A DNA stretch of 64,000 nt from Mimachlamys varia (taxonomy: Eukaryota > Mollusca > Bivalvia > Pectinida > Pectinidae), in NCBI GenBank assembly GCA_947623455.1, contig OX392536.1, positions 33,299,465-33,363,464 on the forward strand. The letters are read 5' to 3'. A model generated the notes under the pieces. The model saw only the letters and a list, made by a program, of their open reading frames with translations. It made no database searches and was not told where the DNA came from. The position numbers were made by a program, and so were the translations under genes. This document shows, in pieces, positions 14,034 through 26,413 of the stretch; the stretch's first letter is position 1, and each line of letters opens with the position of its first letter.

Positions 14034-15981
14034 AATGCTTTAATATACTACATCTGGTAACTGTTCAATGCTTAGCGTCAATGAAAAATGACGAATCTGG
14101 ATATATTTTACAATGGTTAAAAATTTAGAAAACGCCATTTCGGATCATTCGAATGTCTGAAATAAAGGTAAAATTGGTATTGTAAGCGTTTTTTCGGCAG
14201 CAACACGAGGGAAATGCGTGACGAGGCTTTTCACTTGTGAATTAAGAAAACTGAGAATGTGTCAAAATTGCTTTCTTATCGTGTTGATCACTACATAATC
14301 CGGTCCCCATAATGTATTGCAAAATACCGCAATAGATAATAATTTATCGTTCCAAGATCTCTTGATCAAATAAACAAAATACGGAACTCAAGTGGTCTCA
14401 ATAAAAAGCGACTCCAATCAATTATCTTTTAAAATCCTGATAAAGTAAGCGACATCAGGAGATATGTTGTTAATACAAATGCACGACTCTTACAACACCT
14501 CTATATTGAATTTCAAATCGATACTCTTCTCAGGCTATCGACCCAATTTGGCCGACATCAATTTCATTTCATCAGTCTTATTTTAGTAGAATATCCCTAA
14601 TGTTGATAGTTAAAAAACGTTTTTGTTATTCATATTTTGAAATAATTATGGAGGTATTACCATTCGAACTCTCTTCAAGATGCCGTAGTTACTTAGTCAT
14701 CAGTAGTCAGAACATTTAAATCCCGAATGGATGAACACTGGGTTCATGATGCTTATTCAACCACGAGATAAACAATAATGAACTTATTCATATATGTAAC
14801 GTCAGCTTATGAATTGATATTAATCTTTCTGATTTGGATATATAGTACACAAATAATGCTTGTGACAATTAATATCAGTATTAATATTATTGCAACTCAA
14901 AGGTTATGTCAGCAAAACACCTAGTGTCATACATCTAGCATTCAGGGTTTGTTTTATAGAGCGGTACATCATACCACTGATTTAGATTAGACTATCTAAG
15001 TCCGTGATCATACATATTTTTTGTCACCATTGATTTATATCAATTCAATAAAATATGCATTCTGCATGAATAAAAATGTGGTTGCTAAAAGGTATTTCCT
15101 ACGACTTTGGTTCATTCACTAAACTTGAATGAATGACCTTGGGTTTTCTATTAAGGTAATTAAAGAAAGCTTTTCTCTCAAATGTTGTTTTATTGCACAG
15201 CATTATGCAAGTAGTTTGTACCATGGAAATTATTTTAAAAAAAACTGCTACTTTTTGGTGTACTATTTGGTGATACATTATATTAATAGTCAAACAAGTA
15301 TTCTGACATTTAGTCTTTTGAAAACTACCGCTCGCTCGAAATTTTAAGGAATTCAAAATTTTTGTAAAAACAAAAAAATTGCGCCCGCTCGCTCCAATTT
15401 TGAAATCTCATTTTCCAAAGAACAATAAATCAAATTGGTATGGCCTTATAAGTATAATAAATGTTATTTGTATTGACTGTATAATTCTATATATCTTATA
15501 ATGTACAGCAAATCATTTTAGATTGGCTTACGTTCATTAACTGTATACATATAGCACATGGAATATTAAATGTTGTCAATTTATTGATATCAAACTTATT
15601 CAATTTTTTTTTTTTTCATTGTTGGTTTTTTTACTGAAAACAATTGTTTATATACATGTATACACCATTATCATTAATTCTTAATACCAGATGGTATCAC
15701 AAATTGTCAAAAGCAACTATAAAGGTACAATATAAAGCAAAGAATTATAGATTACCAATGTTTAATGCCTTGTTGGATGGTTGTTTGAAGGCTTAACATA
15801 TATTTATAATGTTATTTTATATTGCATTTAAATTTAATACCCTATAGAGTATTGTAAATATTAATAGCAATCTTCTGTTTTAAACATCCACTATATTGTA
15901 TAGTTAGGTAGCTTTATTTATAGACATTGGTAAGTTTAGTATACAGTATACAAAAAAATTGTAATGTCGTTTGAGGAAGGA

Positions 15982-16182
15982 GGACGCGGTGGCTGAGTGG
16001 TTTGGGTGTTCCGACATTCTACCACTACATTTTGTAGGCCTCCACCTCTGGGTTGCAAGTTTGAATCCCAAGAGGGGCAGATGCCAGGTACTAACCGTAG
16101 GTCAGTGGTTTTTCTCCGGGTACCCCGGTTTTCCTCCACCTCCGAAACCTGACACGACCTTAAATGACCCTGGCTGTTAATT
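15982..16182 (+). mobile_element. tRNA-derived SINE
   Basis: The tRNA-like head starts near GACGCGGTGGCTGAGTGG (A box) and has a B box AGTTTGAATCCC at about 16060. A central block containing TCTCCGGGTACCCCGG and TTTTCCTCCACC follows, then an AT-dinucleotide tail. This architecture is typical of invertebrate SINEs with a conserved central domain; I cannot assign the superfamily with certainty. It is not a functional tRNA because the acceptor ends do not pair. Confidence 0.75.
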
Positions 16183-16414
16183 ATATATATATATATATAG
16201 GACGTAAACTAAAAAAAAACAAACCAAGCCAAACTTTAAGGAACCAATTAAAATGTCATGCCTATAATCTCACCACTGTTGCAGTGTAATCCACATACAT
16301 GCATCTGATCACACAGCTTTAGAGTGTGCACGGTTTTATCACATAAACTCCCTTATAATTCTTATGAAAATGAATTGATATAAAGCAGGTGTATGTATAT
16401 GTATGCACACTCAC

Positions 16415-19400
16415 ATGTGGCTGGTTGACTGTGGTCATATCTCCACCTCTTACACCATCAAATGTTAATATACTTAGTAAATAATTCTGTTCACCGTCCC
16501 AGTACTCTTCTTCCCTGCTGTGTTCAGCTTAGGAAATTATGACATAAGCCACAAAACCTGACTGTAAAGTGGTACAAACTTCAGGTATATCTATGTAAAT
16601 TTTTGTTGACACATTCTGGTGACCTGATTGGGGTATAATGGGAAGGTAACTTTATCCCTTGTGTATGTGATCAGTTCTCGCTTTGTATAGAGACTGGTGG
16701 TCCGCATCAGAATAAAACATCTCCAAGCCGAGGGAATCTCGGTCGAAATGTATCTGCATGGCAATCATGAAGGAATATAACATTATGTGGACGTATTTAG
16801 GCATAAAGCATTGGACAATTCACCACAGATTTAATGTCATGTATGAATCCACTAAAGGAACACTGACATTTTCTTATATTGAAAAAAAAATGCCAACGTG
16901 CCATACATGTGACACATGGGTGCCAATTGAAACAAATGTGTTTTAAAGTAAACAGAAACATTTCTTTGTATACATAATGTACATAAAAAATGTAAATTTT
17001 TCAACCTCAGTCCCTCCTATTTTACCTGTGTTTGAGAGATATCTATCATGACCCAATAGTCTTTATGTGTTTTTTCAAGAGTTCTTTCATACAGATGAAT
17101 TGACAATGAAACATTGCCTGTGCTCCTAAGAGATATGTATCAAGATACTAAATGTGCTTTTAGGAGACTTAAATTAATTTAACCCATTATCTAGCACTGC
17201 CTGTATATATATATCGGAGACATTCTGATGGCCCAGATGACTCTCCAGGGTAAACTGTCTTTGTCTCTCAGAGACCTACCGACCTATTCGCAGTATGTAG
17301 TGCCCAAGGTGTCTGAAATTGGTTACAAAGTTAAGGGGGTACTTATTAGCATAACAAAACTTAATTTCTGGATGAAAAATATCGTTTATATAAAATCAAC
17401 AACAGGCCCAGAGGGCCTAGCTGTTATCACTCACCTGGATACATTGGTATCTAGGTAATCATGGTAAATTTTTTTTTGCCCCGCCCCTCAGCCCCCTTTT
17501 GGGGGGGGGGGGGGGGGGTCAGTCCCACCATTAGTACAATTTTGAATCTTGAGCACCTAGGGATGCTAAGGATCCTACCAAATACGACTGATGTCCAATC
17601 AGTGAGTCGCTTAAACCATAATATAGCTAAATAACCCATTTGGCCCAGTCCCTTAGCCCCCTAAGGTGTCCGCTAGTCCCACCATTAGTAAAATGTGAAT
17701 CCTGAGCACCTAGGGATGCTTCCTGCCAAATAAGGTTGATTTCCAATCAGTGGTTATGGAGAAGAAGTCGCTTAAACCATGATATAGCTAAATAGCCCTT
17801 TTTGCCCCCCCCCCCCCCTTCAGCCCCCTGGGGGGTCAGTCCCACTAATAGTACAATTTTGAATCCTGAGCACCTAGGGAGGCTTTCTACCAAATAAGGT
17901 TGATTTCCAATCAGTGGTTATGGAGAAGAAGTCGCTAATATCAATATAGCTAAATAAATCGAATAAATTTTTTTGGCCCTGCCCCTCAGCCCCCTGGGAG
18001 GTCATCTAGTCCCACCATGAGTACAATTTTGAATCCTGAGCACCTAGGGAGGCTTTCTGCCAAATAAGGTTGATTTCCTATCAGTGGTTATGGAGAAGAA
18101 GTCTTTTAAACAATTGTTGATGGACGCCACGGTATGGCATAAGCTCACCTTTGGACCAGGTGAGCTAATAATTACAATGTATTGTGTCCAGATATAACAT
18201 CAATATAATCCTAGTCATATTTCTACAATACTTATTAATACCAGTGCTTTAGAATTTTACATATATGCATATATGCATAATCCAGAAACAAAAATAAATT
18301 AATAATTTACTCATATAATTAAATCTCTGCTATAAATCAAATGTTATAAGTATGGTAACATTCCCAGTCAGTTTGAATGGATTGACAATATTTATACAAT
18401 ATTGTTCGAACAGACAAGAGGTTTAAATTACTGTCATATGTAATGTACAATAATTTAGTTGTGACACGATAAGTAGGGGCGCATATATAATTTCAATATA
18501 CCTCTGCAGAAATAAGGAGGGGCATTTATAGGGAGAGGGATGCAAAGTAAGGCAAACACGATATAATCCTTTTTACAGTATATTGTAAATCCTTATTACA
18601 GTATATTGTAGTGTAGCAGAACTGGACTGGGTCGATCATCAGCGACCAGGTAGCTCAGTTAGTAGAATGTTCGTCCAGAGTTCGGAAGGTCCCGGGTTCG
18701 AATCCCTGTCTGGACACGCTACATTTTCTCTTTCTCCTGTTACAGTAGGTGCACATGTCTGGGTCCTAAGCACTACTTTATTATAAATATGTTGCTTCCT
18801 TAAACACAGAAATTCCCTATGGACCAGAGACAGATGTACATTGGGTATAGGTAGCCTATTAAGGTTCCAGTAATGTGCATTTGAACCAAATTGGATATAT
18901 ATTGATTTCAACAAAACTTGTGAAAATCAAAAAAAAAATGTTTGTGGGTCACTTTCATAAATGTCAGTTGAAAAAAATTAAACATGATTATTTACAAACA
19001 GTGTTGATCTCAAAATGACTTTACCAGAACCTTAATCACACATACAGTCAGAAAACAGATAACTAAAAATTGTATAGCTAACAGCAATAGTGTGTAGTAA
19101 ACTAATATACACCAGTACCAGGAATTACAGTATTCCCCACAACATCAAACTGTACACATACATGTATCGGTTGTATTGAGATCTTTATTATCAGTTAAAT
19201 ACCTCATCCAGTTGACCTAATATGATAATTACTATCTTTATTTTTGGTTGGTTGACTATGTGTACAGACCTTATAAAGTGACTGAAGTTTAAACACTGAA
19301 TATCAGTATTGTCAATAAGAGAATTGCATCACCCAACAATTTGTCACATAGATATACAATAAAAGCCTAGCTTGTTAGTAATTCACTAGCTGTTACGAAA

Positions 19401-21871
19401 AAAAACATTTGGCCTATTTTGTTAATGGATTAATTACTTTTGCAGAGAGTTTGCGATAGGAAACAATTGAAAATCAAAAGTTATACATTTCCAGGAAAGA
19501 ATGAAATAGTTATCCTTCAATAAGTTTGAAGTGTAAATTAAGAACAGGGAAGAACACGAACATTCCTGTTCAGTGCCCCTGACAGGAATCAAACCTAATA
19601 GTGTCACCAGCCTGATAATTTCAACTGTCTGAGACTGAGATTGTTTTTAACTCTTTCACGCCCCCTCCCCCCACCCCCCAAAAAACATGCTCCGTCAACT
19701 GCGTTAGACTGAGATTGTTTTTAACTCTTTCACACCCCCCCCCAAAAAAAGCATGCTTCATCAACTGCATGAGACTGATATTGTTTTTAACTCTTTCAGC
19801 CCCCCCCCCCCCCTCCCCGTGCTTCACCAGACTATTTCAACCTTTGTATTGGAATCTTCAGGCGTGAATGAGTTAACACTGTACATTGTATAATCCACAA
19901 CCCGCTCCTTCTACAGAGGAATATAGCATTAGTATTTCTATTCTACAGGTTTTAAAATCATATGTTTATTTAGGTTCCTTAATTTACATATTACTAATGG
20001 ATTATTGCAATCTGTCTTTTTAAGCTTCAGATATTTTTTTCAATCAATAAGTTTCATGAATATTCATGTTCATAAAAAGTGCCTGCACAATCTTTTATAT
20101 ATGTGACAGTTCTCACAATTATAAGCAGCAAACATTTACTGTACACTAGTGGCCTCTTATATGCTATACATAGGAGTACTGTCTGTATAGCCTGATGTGT
20201 TCAACCAAGCGTTAATTGAAAAAAAAAATGCTTACAAAAAGTCTACAGGTATATATTTAGAGAGAGAGCAATAGTCTCATTGAAATTGAATCATTAAACA
20301 GTTAAGTTATTTTTAATTAATTCACATAAAAGTATGGAAAAATTAATCTTAAAACATCTATACTTGAAATCTTTGCTGGTGGAAAAATGAAGGCAACTGA
20401 AGTATAACTGGAGATTGAAAATGCACACCGAACATCAAGTACCCATGCAGTGAGTTACACGTAACTCAAACTCTCTTTATGCATGATCATTCACCCTAGA
20501 AGACACTTTGAGCCCTTCCAATTTAAAGGTTGGAGTAGTTTATCATGAAAATGTTCAGGGGAGACTCAATTTAAGTAAATCAATTGGCATTATTATTTTA
20601 AATGTTGATGGTAAGTTTGAGGTCCTCAATATGGACGTCTTTGAAAGGTTTGTGCTTTGAAAAGCTGCTTTCGAAACTACTTCCACCAGACCAAAGATGT
20701 TGTACTCCGTATACACAGGCAAATTGCCTTCACATGAATTTTCACATGAAACTCACATTCATATGAAATGTGGTAAAAAAGTGAATTTCAAATGAAACCT
20801 TTCACATGATTTTCACATGAAATTCACATGAATTAATTTCATGCGAAAATAATTGCAACCTCTTATTTTTCATGTGAGATTTATTTGAAATTCACTTGAA
20901 TTCCACATGAAGGTTTTTCCACATGAAATTCAGGTCAGGAAACATTGACTGTGCATTGTGACAAGTCAACGTGTAGTTGGTCTGTTGACTGGTTTGTTGA
21001 CCATCTCCAATCACTGACAAAAGTCTGTGTTTGGTTGACGTGAGACGATAGATTTCCCAAGCCTACTCTTGGAAGATTTGAAAGTCCTTGCCCGTGCAGA
21101 CCACGCTCCAAGGCCAGACAGCTCCTTGTGTAACAGGAGAAAGAGAAAATGTAGCAGCTAGACCAGGATTCAAACCTGGGACCTTCCAAGCTCCAGACGA
21201 ACAAACACTCTACCACTGAGCTACCTCAGATCACTGATGATCGATCAAGTCCAGTTCTGCTACATTCCTCCCTCTTTTTTCCCCCTCAAGTTTTCGCCGC
21301 CGAAGACAGCTAAATAAATATTTACAACCAACGTTCGGATATCCCCTTGCTAAGCGTCCTCTAAATGCTTTAGACAAGAATTGTAAACTCGCCAATTTTG
21401 TAACAGGAGAAAGAGAAAATGTAGCGGCAAGCCTGAGGGTTGAACCCAAGACCTTCCAAACTCTAGACAAACACTGAACTATGGTCGCCAACGATTGATC
21501 CAGGCCAGTTCTGCTACACTTGTATGTGGACAGTAGGGATGTACGTGTCACTACAGCTGTTGTAAATGGACAGGCCTCACTTGCTGTCCCCTGCTACCTA
21601 AGCTCATACAGTATCTAATATATAGTATACTTTGCTATTACCAGGTACATCAAAGTGTCCAGCACCTTTTGATGCCAGCTGATGTTGGTTTTGATGACTG
21701 AATCTTTTGATGAATGTACAAAAATTGGACTCTGTTGATAAGCCAGTACCCAGTGGTAGAACAGCTGTAATATATTAAATGGTGAACTGGAGTTTAGACG
21801 CATCCATGTATCCTGTGATAGGATGACATGTTGGAAAATGTTCTTTGATGACAACGAACTGTACCTCTCAT
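16415..21871 (-). CDS. Unassigned multi-exon gene, possibly joined to allantoicase
   Basis: Product not recognised. Several short splice-bounded open segments lie on the minus strand. A possible first exon at 21865-21871 (ATGAGAG|GT) joins 21642-21764, which reads VLPLGTGLSTESNFCTFIKR and ends DVP. After at least one unseen exon come 17280-17312 (HLGHYILRIG) and 17026-17125 (STGNVSLSIHLYERTLEK, ending WVMIDISQTQ). The last, 16415-16486 (NYLLSILTFDGVRGGD, ending NQPH), ends before GTGAGT. The joins from 17280 to 17026 to 16486 agree in phase, and the final phase 0 would also fit allantoicase exon 11583-11663. The 5' boundary of the last exon is unsure: the open frame continues upstream with EYWDGEQ and the polypyrimidine tract is poor. 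I infer a real gene, but the model is incomplete. SINEs and a 0.8 kb repeat lie in its putative introns. Confidence 0.4.
17401..18170 (+). mobile_element. Non-autonomous element with internal tandem repeats
   Basis: Starts with the small palindrome GGCCCAGAGGGCC followed by TTATCACTCACCTGG, and ends with the hairpin GCTCACCTTTGGACCAGGTGAGC followed by CTAATAA. Between are four copies of a unit of about 150-170 bases, each with AGTCCCACCATTAGT, CCTGAGCACCTAGGGA and AATCAGTG, starting near 17520, 17672, 17838 and 18008. Runs of G or C mark unit starts. The 3' hairpin next to CTAA recalls Helitron-type ends, but I cannot settle the class. No coding capacity. Confidence 0.7.
18607..18746 (+). mobile_element. 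tRNA-derived SINE-like repeat, best copy
   Basis: TAGCTCAGTTAG (A box, 18651) and a perfect B box GGTTCGAATCC (18695-18705) sit in a tRNA-like head. It is preceded by GTAGCAGAACTGGACTGG and followed by ACATTTTCTCTTTCTCCTGT. The same flanks occur in the copies at 21.1-23.0 kb. No tRNA acceptor stem forms, so it is an element and not a tRNA gene. Confidence 0.8.
19633..19830 (+). repeat. Three-copy tandem repeat of about 65-74 bases with C-tracts
   Basis: GACTGAGATTGTTTTTAACTC or a near copy starts at 19633, 19707 and 19772. Each copy ends in a run of C, sometimes followed by A. Confidence 0.85.
20742..20935. repeat. Foldback rich in TTCACATGAA motifs
   Basis: Many direct and inverted copies of TTCACATGAAATTCACATGA flank a centre near 20840. 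No coding capacity. Confidence 0.7.
21129..21268 (-). mobile_element. tRNA-derived SINE-like repeat, minus strand
   Basis: On the minus strand it has GTAGCAGAACTGGACT, A box TAGCTCAGTGGTAGAG, B box GGTTTGAATCC (21166-21176) and ACATTTTCTCTTTCTCCTGT, the same order as the copy at 18607. Confidence 0.75.
21400..21520 (-). mobile_element. Truncated tRNA-derived SINE-like repeat, minus strand
   Basis: Same family as 21129-21268, with a shortened A-box region (ATAGTTCAGTG), B box GGGTTCAACCC and the ACATTTTCTCTTTCTCCTGT tail. Confidence 0.7.
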
Positions 21872-22556
21872 GTAAACAAGGGATTGAATTATATGTTTGT
21901 GCTGTTGATGAGATAAAGTACAACACTTAATTACAACTCAGTGATATGTGATCGCGGAATGTACTGGCATGGTGTATTTGCTGTGTTTAACTTTGATTCA
22001 TAATCACGCTACTGAGCCAACGATCCTGATTTTGATTTCAATGATATACATGTATTACCTTATACATGTGCGTAAACCAAAATACTTAACTGATTTCTCG
22101 GTCGGAAGTATTAGTTCGTAATTACAGTGTAAATCTCCCCTCTGGATATGATATTGTTATTTACGAGTTACTTCCCCTGATCATCACTAACGTTGTGATA
22201 TATATATATATATATATGTACTGAATGAACAAACTTGATAGATTTTCTTTCTTAATATTGTACTGAGTATACAATTTTAATGAGACATTATCAGAACCTG
22301 CATAACGTACATATCAATAAAATTATATGTATTTTAATTATAATGCAGTTTACATATATACATTTTTTATATTTAATGTGTGTTTTGTAAGGTGATATCG
22401 CTGTATTTGATTAACATTTCTAAGACATATGGGCCTTGTTTTTCAGAATCGACCTATCCTTTTGTGATCTGCTATATGTAGCTACCCAAGTAGGAATTAT
22501 CTCCTTCTGAGAAAGGACACAAATCGTACCTAAAGTGCTATTTCCATTATATATAA

Positions 22557-22722
22557 AGCAGAGCTCAGGATTGGATCAATTATCTGCGACCAGATAGCTC
22601 AGCGGTAGAGCAATTGGTGAGCTTGCCAACCCTTGTTTAAAGCATTGGGAGTAAGCTTAATTAGCAGGAGGATACCCGAACTTAGGTCTTCCGGGGGCGA
22701 AGACTTGGAAAAAAGGAATGTA
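22557..22722 (+). mobile_element. SINE-like repeat with tRNA head, B box lost
   Basis: GCGACCAGATAGCTCAGCGGTAGAGC gives a good A box. The expected B box is replaced by a segment ending GGGGGCGAAGACTTGGAAAA, which also precedes the minus-strand copy at 21129. Confidence 0.65.
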
Positions 22723-22875
22723 GCTGAACTGAACTGGATCAATTATCGGCGATCAAGTAGCTCAGTGGTGGAGTAATTGGATGGTGGGCATGCCAACCCT
22801 GAATTGTTTAAAGCATTGGGGGCTTAATAGGTCTTCGGGGGCGAAAACTTGGAAAAAAGAAGGAAGGAATTAATG
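22723..22875 (+). mobile_element. Second tandem SINE-like copy
   Basis: Repeats the previous unit: GGATCAATTATCGGCGATCA, TAGCTCAGTGGTGGAG, AAAGCATTGGGGGC and GGGGGCGAAAACTTGG. Two copies lie head to tail. Confidence 0.65.
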
Positions 22876-23022
22876 CTGCGGAACTTGAGTGGATCAATCA
22901 ATCATCAGCTATCACAGGTTACAGCTCTGTGGTAGAGGACACATGCCTGTCTTCAGTTCGTAAAGTCTGAGGTTTGAACCCCTGTCTGGGGGGGTACATT
23001 TTCTCTTTCTCCTGTAACGTTA
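22876..23022 (+). mobile_element. Third SINE-like copy, full head and tail
   Basis: Has a worn A box (TTACAGCTCTGTGGTAGAG), B box AGGTTTGAACCCC and the ACATTTTCTCTTTCTCCTGT tail, so it is complete, unlike the two copies before it. Confidence 0.65.
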
Positions 23023-24770
23023 ACTAAACTAAAGTAAACTTAACCCCCTCCCTAAAGGAGAACAAGTAGCCCGATGGTGCTGAAATCAATCCCTGAGACC
23101 TAAATTCCAACAAGACAGAAATTGACTCAGGAATCTGGGGCAGATTGTTTTTAAAATTTGGGCTGGGCAAATTTTCCCTTTGGCGCCCCGCACCCTATAG
23201 ACCCTGCAACTGGGGCAGGAATCTTCCAAATTAAGATTATTTCTAATTCCATTCACTGGTTTTTGAGAAGTAGTCGAAAATTATAATGTAACAAAAGTTA
23301 TTATACACAATGCACAGAAATTTAAGTGATCCGAATAGATCACTTTTGAATATTTAAGCAAAGCTAAGGTGACCTAAAAATATTTTCCTCTTCATAGTTG
23401 AACACTGATAGGGGTTCAATATAGATTTTCAAATAATTCCCTCTGGTACCAAATTCGTGCCTAGTGTGGGCATCGACACAGAGCTGCTGAGAGGTTCGTT
23501 TGGATGCAACGTTAACACCCACAATGTAAATGGTAATTAATTGTCCGACTGCTTCTAAAGCATCAGGGGAAACTAGACTGACATATTTGTCGAAATGTCA
23601 AAATGTGGTGTCAGGGCTAGAGGAAACTTTATAGGGCTTTATATATCTATATAGCCTACAAATCTGGAGATGGTATTTTTGGAGGGGGGGGATTCATCAA
23701 TATAAACATGTAGATAACTGCAGACATATTTATATGTACTTGTCAACTTGGCTTTTTTAGCTGTGGTGAGTGGTTGTCGGGTGTGTGTGTCTGTTGAGGG
23801 GATCAATATGTTTCATTGAGGAAAGAAATCAGATCTACAAACCCCTACAATGTACTGAAACACGACCGTACGCGTGTTTTATTTTGGCAGAGGCAGTGTT
23901 TGATGTAAAAGATGATTTTGTGTTTGCTATATATATATATATATAATCAAAATGTGTTGTTTTTTTTACCATTTCATCACAGCCCCAAGACAAAGTAGAC
24001 TTCATTGTTCGTAAAAAAAATATGCCTTATAATTACCTTCACAACACACAGAATCTAGCCTCTCTGTGTACACTCGCATTCACTGAATCAGTTCCAAACA
24101 AAGTGGACTGTAGCCTACATGCATCTGGGTACATATACCTGTATACATACATTTGTAGTAGGCTGGTATGCGTGAGCTGATCCAAGCATTGGCATCGAAT
24201 TTCGCAAAAACCTTTGAAAATCTTGTGCAGCCAACTGAAGAAGCTCGCATGCGGTGACAGGTGTGTTTACTTTCAGTTTGTCGTGTTTTTAAGATTAGGA
24301 ATAGACTAACATCCGGAAAATTGTGACGGATAAAAGATAATTTCTCACGCCTTGCAAAACTAGGGCCAAATGACAATTTGAATAATAATATAGTCAGTTC
24401 TGGGTTAAGTACGCTTTAAGTAATGACAAATCAATTATAACACAGAAAAATAATATTTTATAATAAATAATAATATAGATATAATCGATAACACCTGTGG
24501 TCAGTATATGTCATCTTTTAAAATATTCAAAACAATATTTCTACTTAGCCATCTGTTGCAACAACGTAAGAAAGACAATATTCAGAAATTATTGTGAAAA
24601 GCCAATTGAGCATTATATATCACATTTCATATTACGGAATTTGATTATCTAAGTCCGCGATTATTATCAAAATATTTAATAAATAATTACATATTATATG
24701 AACTATTATGTATATATGTAAGTGCACAGGCCATAGCTACACCATAAGCGTTGATTGATATCTATATTTA
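23023..24770. other. No gene seen
   Basis: AT-rich sequence with a short AT run near 23930. The open frame of about 98 codons on the minus strand near 24080-24376 has no family features and no splice-site support. Confidence 0.5.
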
Positions 24771-25027
24771 GTCGGTATAATCGACTCTTGCGCGACGAAT
24801 TACCCAAATCTACCCAACATCTTACCCAAATCTATCCAAATATTACCCAAATCTACCCAAATCTTACCAATATCTTACCCAAATCGTACAAATAAACCAA
24901 ATCGACAATCAAAAATGGTGTATAATAAATTAGTCATGTTGTTTATTTTCTTATAATCATGGTTTGTTTGTACGATTTGGGTAGAATCGGGTAGTTTTGG
25001 GTAATTCGTCATGCCGCTCCTACCGAC
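24771..25027. mobile_element. MITE with internal ACCCAAATCT decamer repeats
   Basis: Ends GTCGGTA and TACCGAC are inverted, followed inward by inverted GACGAATTACCCAAA and TTTGGGTAATTCGTC. The left arm carries about seven copies of TTACCCAAATCT-like decamers. Confidence 0.75.
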
Positions 25028-25186
25028 AAAATAAAATTGTTCCAGCGCACTTTGCTTAACTATAGTCGTTCACATATCAGTTAAACTTTCCAAAAACAAT
25101 TTTGGTCTTCTCTTAAGATGATCACTATAATATAAACTAGATGGCAAATATGACGTTTATGTGAACTTACGTAGATAACACCGTCG

Positions 25187-25420
25187 ACTGTCAGGGGAGG
25201 ATCCTTTAAAACTCACAGGGACCTGAGAATTTGATACAGCTATAGTTTTGGACCTAAATACTTCAGCCGTAAACTGACCATTGAGGAGGCAAAGTTGATC
25301 CCCCCCCCCCCCCCGCGAAAATGTTAAGAAGTGATTCTAAACACCTTAGTTTAGGTCCAAAACTAGCTGTAACAAATTCTCAGGTCCCTATAGTCAGGGA
25401 GCATCCGCTAAAACTCGATG
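25187..25420. repeat. Foldback with C-run at its centre
   Basis: GGGACCTGAGAATTTGATAC and AGTTTTGGACCTAAA are answered in reverse complement at 25347-25389. GTCAGGG and TAAAACTC occur outside both arms. A run of 14-15 C marks the centre. Confidence 0.75.
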
Positions 25421-25872
25421 ATAATGGAGTGACGCAGAGGCAGCAGTTAACAATCGTAGACAGCAGATCTAGACCTTGGGATCATAATCAGCGTAACCTT
25501 GGGGCGGCTAAAACAGATCATAATTTCCAACACATTGCAGCTAATTGCAGAACACTGATTATGATAAAGACTTAAAGTATTTGCTATTTCTAAAATGAAA
25601 AAAAGTTACAGCTAGTTACAAATGGAACTTCAATGCAACGCCTCAAAAACACGTGTTGTAGTATTTAATGAACCTTAAACATGTTCTGATCATTACGTAA
25701 CTGGCGTTTCTGTATAAATCTGTACTTGCCGCGTGTGTTGGCATATTTGTGGACAAAACAAAATAGGTCATTCAGATATTTTGTAACAAGTTTCCTGCTT
25801 CTTGTTACAAATGTAATAGAAAAGTCGATGAACTCTCTCATTGGTCTGAAGTCGTTTCGATCTGCAAAATGT

Positions 25873-25988
25873 TGGATTACAGGCCTTGGCCAATTTTTCA
25901 TTCTTAATGAAGGCGATTCTTGGCAATTTATTTGACTCAGAGTTGTTACCGTCATTAGATATGAAAATTTGGTCACGGCCTGTAATCT
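25873..25988. repeat. Short inverted repeat
   Basis: GATTACAGGCCTTGGCCAAT and its approximate reverse complement bound about 115 bases. It overlaps open frames on both strands, which I regard as chance. Confidence 0.6.
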
Positions 25989-26258
25989 CATATTATTGTA
26001 CCAAAATCATTCAGTGCTTCCCCTTCAGTATAAGTTCTTCAATAACCACGTATGGATCGGGACTTCATAAATGTATAGAAGCCATTGGAGCCAAAAGTAG
26101 AACAATCTACAGGGTTAACTTCAATTCTTTAAAACAAGCCATAAAGATAAATAAAAAATGCATTTGTACATATACGTGGTATACATACACAGATTATATT
26201 AAAATGAACAATAACGTAACTTGCAGTTTTGATCATGACCCTTGTTACTCTAATTAAG

Positions 26259-26413
26259 CATTGAACTGTTTTTAGTTGGCATTCATAAGCTACATGAAAG
26301 CCAATTGGACAAAGGCAAATTCAATGAAGCCGCGCTAGCGCTTCATGTTTGATTTGCTTTTGTCCAGTTGGAATTCATTTTGCCTATGAATGCCTACTTA
26401 AAGCAGTTCAATA
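26259..26413. repeat. Foldback with GAAGCCGCGCTAGCGCTTC centre
   Basis: Arms starting ATTGAACTGTTTTTAGTTGG and ending in its near reverse complement meet at a perfect palindromic centre, GAAGC-GCTAGC-GCTTC. Part of the arm (CATTCA..CTTATGAATGCC) recurs at 26588-26610. Confidence 0.8.

Larger units (their letters stand above)
11664..16414. other. Intron or intergenic region upstream of allantoicase
   Basis: AT-rich. It holds the repeats listed separately (possible SINE, palindromic MITE, tandem duplication, foldback, SINE) and simple AT runs, but I found no exon that I could defend. If the exons at 16.4-21.9 kb are spliced to allantoicase, this is an intron; otherwise it contains the promoter. 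Confidence 0.5.

Noticed and set aside
15099..15356. Overlapping open frames on both strands
   Set aside because: No motif, no splice support and AT-rich composition; likely chance.
18641..18720. Functional tRNA gene
   Set aside because: A and B boxes are good, but the acceptor ends do not pair and several diverged copies with shared flanks occur nearby, so it is a SINE-like repeat.
20600..20725. Possible minus-strand exon reading SGGSSFESSFSKHKPFKDVH
   Set aside because: Protein-like composition but no convincing acceptor or donor, and it borders a foldback repeat; not strong enough to list.
21615..21926. Minus-strand open frame of 103 codons
   Set aside because: A different frame on the same strand (21642-21764) has proper splice boundaries and more protein-like sequence.
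25321..26257. Open frames of 84-123 codons on both strands
   Set aside because: They overlap foldback repeats, conflict with each other and show no family features.
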